Shown here one piece after another: positions 43,736-54,108 of a stretch of 64,000 nt of DNA. Source of the DNA: Teratosphaeria epicoccoides (Eukaryota; Ascomycota; Dothideomycetes; Mycosphaerellales; Teratosphaeriaceae); contig JADDMT010000080.1 in NCBI GenBank assembly GCA_021401465.1, positions 62,001 to 126,000 on the forward strand. Reading direction: 5' to 3'. Each line of letters opens with the position of its first letter. The first letter of the stretch is position 1. Made by a program: the position numbers and the translations under genes. The notes below the pieces were generated by a model. The model saw only the letters and a list, made by a program, of their open reading frames with translations. It searched no databases and had not been told where the DNA came from.

Positions 43736-45292
43736 CTATTGCGCCTGTGCCGTCTCACCAGCGCCATCCAAATCTGACACAGGCTGCTCCGGTACCGCAA
43801 ACATAGGCAGCTTCTTCGGGCTCGACTGCAGGTGTGCTGGTAAATCACATGCCTGCCCCGTGTGCCGGTTCCTCTTGTGTTCGTCCTGGCTCGAAGCCCT
43901 GCGGCCAAAATGGCTTTGCGCCAGCGACGCCTCGTGCTCTCCGCCTCGCGCTTCGCTATCCAGATTCGTCTCACGTGGTGCAGAGTCTGTGACACCGGTC
44001 CTGAAACCTTCGTTGACCACGGGCGCGATATCTCTGCCTTCTTTGGTGGCTTCAACCTTCTCTCGTACTGAAAGTAGCGCTTCTGGGTGCTCAGCGTAGG
44101 GTTGCGACGCTGCCGCTCTCGGTGGCGTGTGTTGCGTTGCATGGTGTTGAAAGTGCGGACTGGTGCCTTCTTCTCCATTCAGCGCAGGCTTTGAAGCGTC
44201 TTCGCCTGGGTCATCGTTCTTGGGAGGGCTCGAGGCCGTGTTCGGGTTGCCCTTCTTGCGTCGGGCATCAGCAATCAACCGGCTGAACTCATCCTTGTTC
44301 TTGTTCGCCCATCCATTGCCATCAAAATCTTTGCGCATTATGGCGCTCGCTGGAGTATTCTGTACTAGAAGTGCTTTGCCGCCCTGGGTTCTTTCCCAAG
44401 CATCCAACTCACGCAAAAGCTCACGCTTGTTCCTCGGGTGGTTCGAATCGCAATTCGCATTCCAAATATTGACCCACTCCGTATGTCGCCGGACCATCAG
44501 CTGTTTTGAGCCTGCTGTTGGTATTCCTAGCTCTTCCAGCTTCTTGCGCATTGCCTGGTCTTTCATCAAGGAGTAGTTCAGCTCCGCTAATCGTTCCTGC
44601 GGTCTCGCATTCTGTCGCGAAGACGGCCATGACGCACCGAAAGCATTGATCGGTGTCCGCGATTGCGCTCTGGTCGCCTGCTTCTTCTCGTCCTCGCACC
44701 TGTCCAAATGCGGCTCCACCTGCTCAATCTTCATGCGCTTCCCACAGCCGAGCGGACAATCCACCAGCCGGTCTGCAGGCTGCGCCGGCTCCAAAGCGGC
44801 ATCTCCGTCCCCATCTGAGTCCTCAATCTCGATGGCCTCGGACTGCGATGTCTGCGAGAGCGCCACCTTCCGACTCTTGCTGCGAGTCGTCCTGCCTGCG
44901 CCCTCTCGCTGTCCCGCGCCCTCCGTTTCTGCCGATCCCCTCTTCCGCTTGCCTGGTCGCTTTGACTGTGTAGCCAGCTCCTGCTCTCTTCGCGCGACAC
45001 CCAGCGCCTCAGGCCTGGCTGCCAGGAAAGTGGCCACCACCGTCTGCAAAGCCCAATTATTGCGCAATTTGCTCGCCTGATCTGCCGTTCGACATGCTGG
45101 GCATTTGCCGTCTGCCGAGAGACTCGTTCGTATGCATTTCGAGCAGAATGTATGTGAGCAGCTCGTAATCATGGGCGTGTCGTAAAACTCCTTGCATATT
45201 TCGCAGTGCAGCGCGCTTTCCAGATCGGAGAAGTGCTTCAGCGGCGTGCCTAGCCAGTCTGTTGCATCTGGTATGTCCATAGAAGGATCCAT
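43736..45292 (-). CDS. RAD18: Postreplication repair E3 ubiquitin ligase RAD18
   Basis: Intronless gene of 518 residues from the ATG at 45292 (MDPSMDIPDATDWLGTPL), the conserved Rad18 start; an earlier in-frame ATG adds seven residues. Domains: RING finger at about 29-66 (CEICKEFYDTPM, CSHTFCSKCIR, CPACR), UBZ-type zinc finger DCPLGCGKRMKIEQVEPHL followed by DRC, and SAP-like region LNYSLMKDQAMRKKLEELG with GSKQLMVRRHTEWVN. The tail is disordered. With Rad6, Rad18 monoubiquitinates PCNA at stalled forks in the nucleus to start translesion synthesis. All zinc ligands are present. It lies back-to-tail with a decayed transporter relic. Confidence 0.96.
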   Translation of the reverse strand: MDPSMDIPDATDWLGTPLKHFSDLESALHCEICKEFYDTPMITSCSHTFCSKCIRTSLSADGKCPACRTADQASKLRNNWALQTVVATFLAARPEALGVARREQELATQSKRPGKRKRGSAETEGAGQREGAGRTTRSKSRKVALSQTSQSEAIEIEDSDGDGDAALEPAQPADRLVDCPLGCGKRMKIEQVEPHLDRCEDEKKQATRAQSRTPINAFGASWPSSRQNARPQERLAELNYSLMKDQAMRKKLEELGIPTAGSKQLMVRRHTEWVNIWNANCDSNHPRNKRELLRELDAWERTQGGKALLVQNTPASAIMRKDFDGNGWANKNKDEFSRLIADARRKKGNPNTASSPPKNDDPGEDASKPALNGEEGTSPHFQHHATQHTPPRAAASQPYAEHPEALLSVREKVEATKEGRDIAPVVNEGFRTGVTDSAPRETNLDSEARGGEHEASLAQSHFGRRASSQDEHKRNRHTGQACDLPAHLQSSPKKLPMFAVPEQPVSDLDGAGETAQAQ

Positions 45293-45452
45293 GGCGCGTA
45301 AATATTGGATCACATGAGACTCTTGGCCTCAGCGAGGATGGTTGTCGCGTGGGTTACACGGATCCTAATCCCGCTAGATCGATTGCGGAAGGCACGGGTG
45401 GGCATTTACCTCACGTGGAAACGAGAACAATTGGACTCTTCCATCGTACTGT

Positions 45453-46426
45453 TCATTGTAGCGCTACTATAGACAACGGTCTGCGTTCCCAGACCTCTAC
45501 TTCGACATCCCCCTTGTAGTGCGCATCCGGCTGCTTCCAGGCCTCAACCATGTCCGGCCCCCAAAAAGATGACGACGTGTAATCAATGCGCCAGTTGCCA
45601 GGGTTGACAGAAAGACCATAGGTAGTGCTGGCTGTGAGACGTGGCAGGCCTACAGCTGCCAACTTAGCCTTGTCGAGAGCCTGCGTCGTCCAAGACGGAT
45701 GTGATGGAGAATTTCCCGCACTGGCAGTGTGAAGAGCTGTCGACATGAAAGGCAAGTCCCTGGCTCGCGAGGCAGTACTGTAGTATAGTCCACGCATGGC
45801 TCGATACCAGATGAGATGACCGATCCATGTATTGAGCTGAGCTGTTGCTTGATCGACAAAGTCAAGAACTTCCAGGTAATGTATTGCCTAAAAGGAACAG
45901 GTAGAAGGTCAGGCAAAGTCTCAAAGTAGTCGCTTGATCTTTGGTAGTCCCATCAATCATCAGCTGACTGCTGTCCTTGAGGAAGCGCAGAGTCCTTCGC
46001 AGCCATCGGCAGCTGCAGCGCTTAGGTTCAGTATAGTGACCACGCCGCTGAGGGCAGTCAGGATTACGCCTAGGGCCATGGACCGGAAGGTGAATGCGGG
46101 GTCGCCATTGTCGCCGTCGCTGATAAGGTATTTGGATACGTCCACGCCTTCATCTTTCGATGCGTCAACCGCAATGTCTGTTGATTTCTAGACGTGGTCC
46201 ACACCGTTTCTCATGACTGGGTGACCATTAACGTACTTCGTCTCGTCATCCTGGAATCTGCTGTCGTCAAAGACCTCAGCAGCAGTCTGGCTGGCAAGAC
46301 CCTCTGCTGGGGTTCGTCATTGTCACTGCTTTTGATACTGGCGCGAAGTCCTTTCGGCTCGGCGACAGTGTGCACCTCGGATGTATTCAGGAGTTTCATC
46401 CCGGTCGCTCTTGCTTGTTCAGCCAT
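45453..46426 (-). pseudogene. Decayed oligopeptide transporter (OPT family) relic
   Basis: Fragments of an OPT transporter appear in order on the minus strand. The N-terminal part (frame 46211-46426: EVHTVAEPKGLRASIK; then another frame near 46300: EVFDDSRFQDDETKYVNGHP) continues over a plausible 58-bp intron into NGVDVSKYLISDGDN and GDPAFTFRSMALGVILTALS (TM1). Homology then breaks. It resumes near 45870 with ATAQLNTWIGHLIWYRAMRG, LYYSTASRARDLPFMSTAL, LAAVGLPRLTAS and FWGPDMVEAWK, ending at 45453. A functional OPT has about 700-900 residues and 12 or more membrane helices; here most of the membrane core and the whole C-terminal half are missing, with at least one frame change. The family call rests on remembered OPT motifs. 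Confidence 0.6.
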
Positions 46427-47077
46427 GCCCGATGGACGCTGTCCGATAGAATGAGGAACGGAGACTTGACTTTGTACGCATGAGCAGCATGGACACTTTG
46501 TACGAAGGGTAAGCCGCCAGCGTGTTGCGGTGGAGAGCTATCAATACGATGCTGCGTTATTGACGAGCCACGCGCATCGAATGGTGTCATGCTCATAACG
46601 CCAATCATGGTACGTTCCCGCATTCTTATGTGACAAGGACATCTTCGTGCTCATCAGAGCGCAGTCGATTGCACGCTGGACAAGGACTGGGCCATGTGAG
46701 CGTGCGTCGCCCTGTCTCGACCCGATGTTAGGGCGAAATAGGTGAGCCACGAGCTCGCTATCGTGCCAAGACCCTGAGTACGACGTGACCCTATGTTCTG
46801 TTTGTAGTCCGCCAGACGTCGAGGCTGCTATGCTCGGTCAGATGTCGGGTCTGAGCGCTCGCAGCATTGTGCTAAAATCAAGGCTGTACTTGAAACCACC
46901 CACCCTTCTCGCAGAGGAGATCAACATTGCTACTTGGTAGAGTTGTAGTGCACGCAGAGATGGTACAACACTGGATGTTGACGCGCCCGGAACCTGTGGC
47001 AGGCTAGAGCAACCGACGACTCTTCATCGAACAGTTGCTGCGTAGCGAGCACAAACTAGCACAGTACTGTGTCGGGG
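46427..47077. other. Intergenic, no gene recognised
   Basis: It could include upstream remnants of the transporter relic. I see no further recognisable motif. Confidence 0.4.
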
Positions 47078-48502
47078 TCATCCCTGCATCGCCTGTGCCT
47101 GTTCCGTCTTCTCGGCCCCATCACGCACTTCTGACTCAACAGTGCTGGTCCCCTTCGCAGGCTCATCCAACTCCGCCAGCTTCTTCCTCGTCTCTTCAGC
47201 CTCAAGAGCCTCCTCCTCCTCCCTTTCCAGCCGTTCTGCCTCTTCAGCCCTCTCCCTATCCAGCCGCTCTGTCTCCTCAACCTTCTCCCTCTCCTTCTTC
47301 TCCAACGCCTCAAATTCCTCATCAACCTCGCCCTCATCAACACCCGCAGCTCCAATTTCGTTGATGGCTTCGCCAATCTCGTCCACATTCATCATCTCAT
47401 CCCTCACGTTCTCCATCACATCTTGCACCTTCTCCGCCCCGCCAGTCTTCTGGTTCAGTGACTTGAGTGTTCGTGACGAAGCTTCCATAACGCGAACGAC
47501 ATCGGCCTGATTGGCTGCTTGTTCGATCTTGGCATACACGTCTTCCAACTGAGCCAGAGTTGCTGTTCGCTGCGAAAGCTTGGTTTCTGCCATCTTCTTC
47601 TGGCGGAGAGCAGTCTTAGCGGCTAAGTTCTGCTTCGCGACCACGGCTGCCCTGGCCTTAGCATCCGATTCTGATACCTTGGCCATAAGCTGCTCAACCT
47701 GTGAACCAAGAGACGCAATCAGCGTCCGCAACGATGCAATCGTGACATCCTCCTGCTCCACGGGCGGCGGCACGGTGTCGCCTGGTCCTTTGAACTTGAT
47801 CGTCCCAGTCTGAGCATCATACCTGAGTGCTGCATGGTCTCTTGCCAAATGTATGAGCAGAACTGATGAGTCCGTGGCACTCAGCGCATCAACACCTACG
47901 GCCTCAGTAGCGAGCTGATTGAAGAGATCTGCACTGAAGATTCTTCCAGTGTTCCCTACAGCTGTCTTGTCCACCTGCTGAATTACAGCCTTCGCAGCAG
48001 CCTCGACGTTTGTCATGATCACAAAGTCTTCTCGCACCAGCTTGTCTTCTACGCCATCGCTGTCACCCAACACACCCAGCTGCCTCAAGCCCCAGCGGAG
48101 CACCTGCCATGGCGTCGGCACCCAGCTCTTAGCGTATATGCTGCCCTTCCCATCCAGAAAGTCTCGTAGTGGCACCAACTCTTTCCTTTTCACGGCGTCC
48201 TCGATCACGCTGCCCAGCGCCAAAGGTCGCCCGTGTTCAGCAGTCGTCAACGCCTGCGCCAGAGCTTCACCGGAGGCGAGAAGGAAGTGGTCATGTTGTC
48301 TAATGCCAGCCTGCGACGGTAGTAGTCCCGCCTTGGCAGCGGCGGACAGGGCTCTTATCCATGCTGAAGCGTTGGCGCTGTAGCCGTCCGGGTTGGTCTG
48401 ACGCTGAGTGCGGAAGTCGGAATACAAGGACGCGAGACGCGCGCGAGACTTGAAAGATTCCTCATGGATGTGCAGGAAGTCTAAAAGGAAGTCATTGCTC
48501 AT
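47078..48502 (-). CDS. ESCRT-III-related CHMP7-like protein (Snf7 family)
   Basis: Intronless gene of 474 residues, starting at MSNDFLLDFLHIHEESFKSR (ATG 48502; an ATG five codons earlier is also in frame). The N-terminal half is a winged-helix region (WQVLRWGLRQLGVLGDSDGV and SVLLIHLARDHAALRYD). The C-terminal half is a Snf7-type helical bundle (SLRTLIASLGSQVEQLMAKV, LRQKKMAETKLSQRTATLAQ, VQDVMENVRDEMMNVDEIGE), then a highly charged Glu/Arg coiled coil. CHMP7/Chm7 recruits ESCRT-III to the inner nuclear envelope for sealing and nuclear pore quality control. Together with the Bqt4-like gene, two nuclear-envelope proteins occur in the window, not adjacent. The long Glu-rich tail is typical of filamentous fungi. 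Confidence 0.88.
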   Translation of the reverse strand: MSNDFLLDFLHIHEESFKSRARLASLYSDFRTQRQTNPDGYSANASAWIRALSAAAKAGLLPSQAGIRQHDHFLLASGEALAQALTTAEHGRPLALGSVIEDAVKRKELVPLRDFLDGKGSIYAKSWVPTPWQVLRWGLRQLGVLGDSDGVEDKLVREDFVIMTNVEAAAKAVIQQVDKTAVGNTGRIFSADLFNQLATEAVGVDALSATDSSVLLIHLARDHAALRYDAQTGTIKFKGPGDTVPPPVEQEDVTIASLRTLIASLGSQVEQLMAKVSESDAKARAAVVAKQNLAAKTALRQKKMAETKLSQRTATLAQLEDVYAKIEQAANQADVVRVMEASSRTLKSLNQKTGGAEKVQDVMENVRDEMMNVDEIGEAINEIGAAGVDEGEVDEEFEALEKKEREKVEETERLDRERAEEAERLEREEEEALEAEETRKKLAELDEPAKGTSTVESEVRDGAEKTEQAQAMQG

Positions 48503-49057
48503 GACAGGCGATACCACGGCCTGCGGTCCAGAGAATTTTTAACGAAGGTGCTTGTAAAGCTTGGACTAAGGGACTTGAAACACTCGAGGTAAGCACGTGG
48601 GGCGAAAGCTTGGTTCACTGTCACATGCAAATATCGTGGCTTGGCGATATCGTGGGCTGGGCCAGCTCCCGAGTACCTCGCCGGGAAGAGTCAAGGCGAT
48701 GGTTCACGAGGGACGGGCCCTCGTCAAACCATTGGATTCGGGAATGTCACATACCAATAAAATTCTGAGAGACGTGGCCAGCAGGTGACCATAAAAGGGC
48801 AGATATCTGATACGTGCCGCGGGAATTGCAGGTCGCGCGCAGAGGCCGTATCTCTGGGCCATTCAATAGTACATATAGAAGCTCTGTCGTCAAGCTCGCC
48901 GGAGTCTCACGGGCGATCCTTCTACCCTTGAATCACAATGTCCCGTCCCTAACCCAAGTCTTGGGTGCTCTCCAACGCCGCAAACCCAAAAACTCCATGC
49001 ATCGAGCCATGCTGCTCGTCTGGTCTTGATCCAACTATAATACATGTCGTCCAGTGC
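48503..49057. other. Intergenic, no gene recognised
   Basis: Contains the CHMP7-like promoter and the 3' region of the Ca2+/H+ exchanger. No supported open frame. Confidence 0.45.
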
Positions 49058-50943
49058 TTAGCCTGCCACATCGCCATTCGCCGGATAGAACCAAGCTGAC
49101 ACTGCAATGATAAGGTAGGTAATTTGGAGCATCACCCCCTCAAGCCAATGTGACTTGCCATCCTGCAGACAACGTTAGCGATTGTTTTGCAGCAGATGCC
49201 TTTCATGCAACTCACCTGGATGACATAATTGACGACGATAACAGCAATAAACAAGACTGAGACTTGAAAGCCGTCGAAGGAAAGCGACAGGTCGGCCGGG
49301 GCGCCCACACTCCACCAATTCAACATCACCATGATAGGGAGCACTAATAAGGCGATTTGCAGCGACGACCCGACGGCAACTCCAATTGCGAGATCCATCT
49401 TGTCCTTGATGGCGACAGTCACGGCAGTGGCGTGCTCCGCAGCGTTGCCAACAATGGGCAGTAGGATGAGACCGACGAATTCATCAGAGACGCTGCCTGA
49501 AGACGTAAGAGCGTCAATGGCGCTGACCATGAACTCAGCGCAGAAGGCGACCAGTACTGTCGACCCTCCAAGCGTGATGAGGGCGCCGAGGACGGTAAGC
49601 TGGGGCGTCTCCTCTTCTTGGTCTTGCTCCTGCACCAAGTTGCTCTGGTTGATCTGCCCGCCGGCCGCGGCGGCACCAGTGCCTGCGCCAATTGTAGCCA
49701 ACCCGTGCAGAGCCTCACCAGCTTCCTTCTTGCCGTTCGGTCGCTTGGGAGACTTCTTGGACGGCTCGTTGTACATATCAACGTGCGTGCTGAGCTGGAA
49801 AAACAGGTAACAGCCGTAGACAACCAACAGCATGACTGCCGTGCCTCGCGATGCAGGCGTGGCACCGCTGTCCACATCCGCAAATTGCACAAAGGCGGTC
49901 GGGATGATGAGGGCTCCCACAGCCAATGCCAGAAGAGACGCTGCGGTCTGCGCCACAGTCAAGTTGAAGAATTGCTCGGTCCGCCGGAGGCCGCCGAAGA
50001 AGAAGCACATGCCCATAACAAGAAGCAAGTTCGAGAGCATACTCCCGATGAGGCTCGTTTGCACGATCAAGACCTTGCCTTGGACCAGCGCGATAATACC
50101 GACGATCAGCTCCACTGCATTTCCAAAGGTCGCATTGAGCAGACCACCAAGTGTCTCGCCAATGTACATGGCTAACTCTTCTGTAGCGTATGACAACATG
50201 GCAGCCAGCGGGATAATCGCGATAAAGTTTACCACGAATATCGCGACTCCATTCTGATGAGAGTAATTCAGTGCAAATCCAACGGGCACCATGACCAGCA
50301 ATATGTTGATCCAGGAACCAAAAACAGCCTTGAACTGTTGCATGAAGCTGATCGGAGGGTGCTTCTTCGTCTTCCTCGACTGGGAGGTCTCTGTCCGCTC
50401 CAGCTCCTGCGAATCGCCGTCGCTCTTTTTCCAAGGCAAGAACTTTCGCAACTTGCGCCTGCGCGGGCCTTGGCCATCGTTGCCGACAGACCCATAAGTC
50501 TCGCTCTCGGGCGCTTCGCGCGGAGGCCGCCCATTGACAAGTCCCTTTTCCGTATGGCCATGGCTAGCACCATTTTCGCTCGATGTGACGTCGTCGCTCG
50601 TCTGTCGCTCCTTCTCGTTCGAGCGGCTTCCCGCAGGCAAATCGCCTGACGGTCCTGTTGGAAAGGTATGGTGCTTGTGTACTCCCGCTGACCCAGGTCG
50701 AGCCTCCTCTCGTCTTCGCGTTTCTACGGGGGTTGGACCCGCATTGTTTTCGGACTGAACCTGTGATAGGTCTCCGCCGTCGCCCAGTTCCTCGTCGCGA
50801 ATTGGTCTCGGTCTTCCAGGGCGCACTAAACGTCCGAATGGGTTGTAGGATGGCGATGGATTCTCTGGGTCGCCGAACCAGGCCTCTCTACGCGCGGCCC
50901 TTTTGATGGCATCTGCTCTCCATCGGCCCATAGTCAGTCTCAA
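49058..50943 (-). CDS. Vacuolar Ca2+/H+ antiporter (Vcx1/CAX family)
   Basis: Exons 49216-50943 and 49058-49162 (53 bp intron) encode about 610 residues. After a roughly 210-residue hydrophilic N-terminus there are about 11 membrane segments. Both alpha-repeat signatures are present: GLLNATFGNAVELIVGIIAL and LLPIVGNAAEHATAVTVAIK, each with the GNxxE/H motif. An acidic loop (QEQDQEEE) lies between halves. Splicing replaces a short false tail by DGKSHWLEGVMLQITYLIIA and a final aromatic segment, as in family members. The protein uses the vacuolar proton gradient to load Ca2+ (or Mn2+) into the vacuole. The start is uncertain: ATGs at 50943 and 50931 both precede WRADAIKRAARREAW, and an upstream short exon is possible. 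Confidence 0.93.
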
Positions 50944-51282
50944 TCATAACACTTTGTGCGACCGCATGGGTGATGCGGCGTCAATTGCCAAGACGACGAT
51001 GGTGGTGGCACTCACGCATGATGTTGCTAGTCGTGAAATCAGGCTTCGCTAGTACCCAGGTATTCAACCAGGAATGTGAGGTGTCACAGCCCGACGATTC
51101 GGCTTGTTTCTCCGCGGCGCGCGCGAGTCGCAATTGGTGCGCTTCCCAGATCAATGGCTGGTGATGCCTCAGGTGCAGGGCTGATGCTTCCTCGTGGGGT
51201 GAATGATCGAGCGTGAGATCGGCCTAGCAATCGAGAGCCGTATTATACCGCGTGATTGCGACAACTCAGGAGAAGTGATGTG

Positions 51283-51331
51283 TAGGAAGAGATGCCCAAA
51301 TGAGAAAGAAGAACGAATGCTCAGCCACTTG
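51283..51331 (+). repeat. Copy 1 of 49-bp dispersed direct repeat
   Basis: Begins TAGGAAGAGATGCCCAAATG and ends CAGCCACTTG. It matches 51727-51775 with two mismatches over 49 bases. Confidence 0.92.
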
Positions 51332-51726
51332 GTGAATGTGGCTCAGTCAATCGTGAACGCCACGTCCGCTCCAAGGGCCAGTCTGTCAGTGTCGCTGCCT
51401 CCGCAGTGGTGACCAAGCATGGGGTGGCGAGGCCATCATCATTACTTTATGATTACAGGGAAATCATGCTGGACAGCGCATCTTCAACAGGATTTTGCAG
51501 CAGAACCCTATATTATGTCCGGCCCTCTCAGCGCTATTGCCAAGGAATTCATTTGCCAAGCACTTGGCGCATCAAGGGTCGATCCGCTGTTCTTTGTTGA
51601 TTGGGAGAATAATGTATCGCCGTCGTCAGAGGCGCGCCTTACGCGCGAATCCTGAGGGATACACAGTCGTGCGCTGGACCATCCATCACCGACGCGTCCC
51701 AAGCGGTCAAGCCTTGTCGAGGTCCG

Positions 51727-51775
51727 TAGGAAAAGATGCCCAAATGAGAAAGAAGAACGAATGCTCGGCCACTTG
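51727..51775 (+). repeat. Copy 2 of 49-bp dispersed direct repeat
   Basis: Begins TAGGAAAAGATGCCCAAATG and ends CGGCCACTTG. It is in direct orientation, 444 bp downstream of copy 1. Flanks beyond the 49 bases are not obviously alike. Confidence 0.92.
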
Positions 51776-52644
51776 CTGCTGCATCGTGAGGCCTCGTTTG
51801 CTTCCACTCGTGCAGTCGTCAGTAAGCCCAGTGCCATACGTAATTGAGGCGTCTCTGGAGCCGGCATGATTATGAGGGATGTTGTTTGCTTCGCCAGTGA
51901 CCAGTGGCCAGTAACGCTTTGCTCCACCCCGGCAGCATGTGGAACTCGCCCAAATGTTGAACAGCGAGGGCAGATTATGATTACCGTGAGACACTCTATG
52001 CATGCGATCAAGCTAGCAAGCTTGCGTACCACAATGCCACCAAGGCTGCGTGATAGGCTCCAACAATAATGGTTTTCGGAAAATGAGCCAAAACATTTGG
52101 GTATCGCGATTCGCGCAGCAGTCCCAAAACTCAGACCTGGTCTACGCAGGGATGCTAGAACACAGGCACGCCTGCTACTTTGGTGGAAATCTGTAATCAC
52201 CAGGGTGTGCAACGTCCACAAGCGCCTTCATAATGTCGGATCGCGACGGTCACTCTTTGCGCGTCCATCAGTGTTTGGCATGCACTCACCGCCATGGGTG
52301 AAGGACATCACAAGTTCAGGGTCCACGGTCGTGGCCTCTCAAGTGACCACGATCCGGTGGTGCTGGATGGCGGCATTGTCCTTGACAGCTCCTTTCGTGC
52401 CGGTGCTGCGCTTGAAGATATCGCGTGAATAGGCGATAGTAATTAGCCAAGGCCATGGCCATCTCATGGGCTACCATGTGACTCGATATAGTATGTGGAA
52501 CGGGTGAAAGACATAAGAACGAGCTCCTCCATACAGCAGTAGACCCGTCCAGAAACGCCCATCGATCATCGCGTCCGACAGTCGCTTTCTACAGGTTACT
52601 CAACAACAAATCAATTCCCGGACTCGACGCGCGCACCGTCAGCC

Positions 52645-53075
52645 ATGCAAGTCCTGCGACTCCAGCTTCTCTTCGCCCTCAGCACCGCGGGTACGACTTG
52701 CCAGAGCGAGCGCTACAAATTCTTCCAATGCGTCTACTTCTCAGACACAGATGACGCCAAGGGAGTATACAATACCCAGGCCGCAGGCATCACCGGAAAA
52801 GCCTGTGCGGCCCTTAACCTCAGTTTCGACGGGAACACCAGAGCTGTACGTCGCAACCTTAGCGCCTCTTGCACGAACCTACTGATGAGATATGATAGTG
52901 CTCCGATCCCGCTGGGGTGAAGAAGGTCTGCCAGGACGACAGCGCAAGCGCGTGTAGCGATAACGCGCCCCCACTCACAAAGGCAGAGAAGAAGAAGGGA
53001 GCTGCCTGGGGCTCGAATTCTGGTGACACTTTAGACGAGATGTATTCGTACGCAGACCAACCTACTAGCAGTTAG
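52645..53075 (+). CDS. Small secreted cysteine-rich protein, unknown (candidate effector)
   Basis: Exons 52645-52845 and 52899-53075 (53 bp GTACGT...TAG intron) encode about 125 residues. The unspliced frame hides the second half, ending at 52920 instead. The N-terminus MQVLRLQLLFALSTAGTT looks like a signal peptide. Six cysteines lie at about 19, 29, 54, 68, 78 and 86, an even number that could form disulfides; Cys19 may fall near the cleavage site. The second exon begins exactly at Cys68 (CSDPAGVKKVCQDD, then ACSDN). The C-terminal 35 residues are hydrophilic (LTKAEKKKGAAWGSNSG). I recognise no family. The smooth continuation of Cys-containing sequence after splicing is the main support for the model. 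Confidence 0.65.
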
Positions 53076-54108
53076 CGAGGTGCTGGGTTTGCAGGCTGTA
53101 GGCGCGCGCGTTGACCCAATCTGATGGCGCACACATGGCCTTGCAGTGTGGAACGCGAGCGAGCATTCGGCCGTGCAAGCAAGCACAATGCTGCAATGCT
53201 GCACGGGCACCAATCCTGCGACGAGGATGTGTATAGCAGTCAAACGCGGATGCAAAAGCACTATGCTCTGCGCGACAGAGCGAGTCACGTTGTCGGCGGG
53301 ACTCTAAAGCTTCTCATGGCTTGCTTGGCCTCTTCCTTGCAGCCTTGTCTTGTTGATCGTGCATTGTCGTTTGATCCTGCGAATGTGATGGGCAAAAGTC
53401 ACGCTTGATTAGTTGCGGGAGACGTCTCTTCATGCGATGTTGGTGTCAGCAGGTGCCCCGAAAGCGTTTGCCAGGCTAGATAAGTTGCCGATGGCTACAC
53501 GCATTGCCATTTCGGGAATGACAGATCTGTGGCACTGCAGCGCGGGCTCCTCTGTCAGTCCTTCAAGTCCGCTGTCAGTCCTTCAAGTCCTCTGTCAGTC
53601 CTTCAAGAAAGACCCGGAATCATGCCGGTCTGCATGCATGCTCCAAAATCTATCCCCCCGTGGCAATACCAGTTGGTCCATGTCTGCAATTGCGAGTTGG
53701 TCTTGGCCTTCAAAGCAGTCTGCCATGATCATCCACAGAGCGCATCCTGCCACTGCAGCTTCATTCCATGTAGAAATCGCACGTCTCACAGCTTGTGAGC
53801 ACAATGACAAGCGCACCTTCCCGATTGTCTCAAGCTCGCGCGGCAGCTGCCGCTATCGAACCTAAAGACTGGCAACCAGCTCTGCGACATCCATTGCAGC
53901 CGCTTCTCATCCACACTGCACCTGTGTCGACGGCGACCCGGCTGTGCCTTCATCAATACATGGCGGGCGCGGCGTGCTTGCCACCACCTTCGGTATTCCG
54001 CCGAGCATTCTGCTTGCAGTCGTACACATCAAACGGCAGTCGTTTGCACCACACGCACACTACCGCATCTTCTCCGTCGTTTCGTACTAACCACAGCGTC
54101 TTACCATA
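53076..54108. other. Intergenic (1 kb) upstream of GMC oxidase gene
   Basis: No supported gene. It contains a three-copy 20-bp tandem repeat and, near 53880-54108, a CT/CA-rich leader. Confidence 0.45.
53551..53610. repeat. Three-copy tandem repeat, 20-bp unit
   Basis: Unit TCTGTCAGTCCTTCAAGTCC at 53551-53570, with copies at 53571-53590 (first base G) and 53591-53610 (last bases diverged). Confidence 0.93.

Larger units (their letters stand above)
50944..52644. other. Gene-poor segment (1.7 kb) with duplicated sequence
   Basis: No recognisable gene. The longest frame (minus strand, 51508-52221) gives a translation without domain resemblance. A 49-bp sequence occurs twice (see repeat entries). 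It might be a graveyard of a mobile element or of an old segmental duplication. Confidence 0.5.

Noticed and set aside
46188..46190. In-frame TAG as proof that the OPT relic is dead
   Set aside because: It falls inside a plausible 58-bp GT...AG intron that restores NGVDVSKYL. The case for decay rests instead on the missing membrane core and the missing C-terminal half.
51508..52221. 237-codon minus-strand frame in the gene-poor segment
   Set aside because: No domain, overlaps the 49-bp repeat, and residue composition looks like chance.
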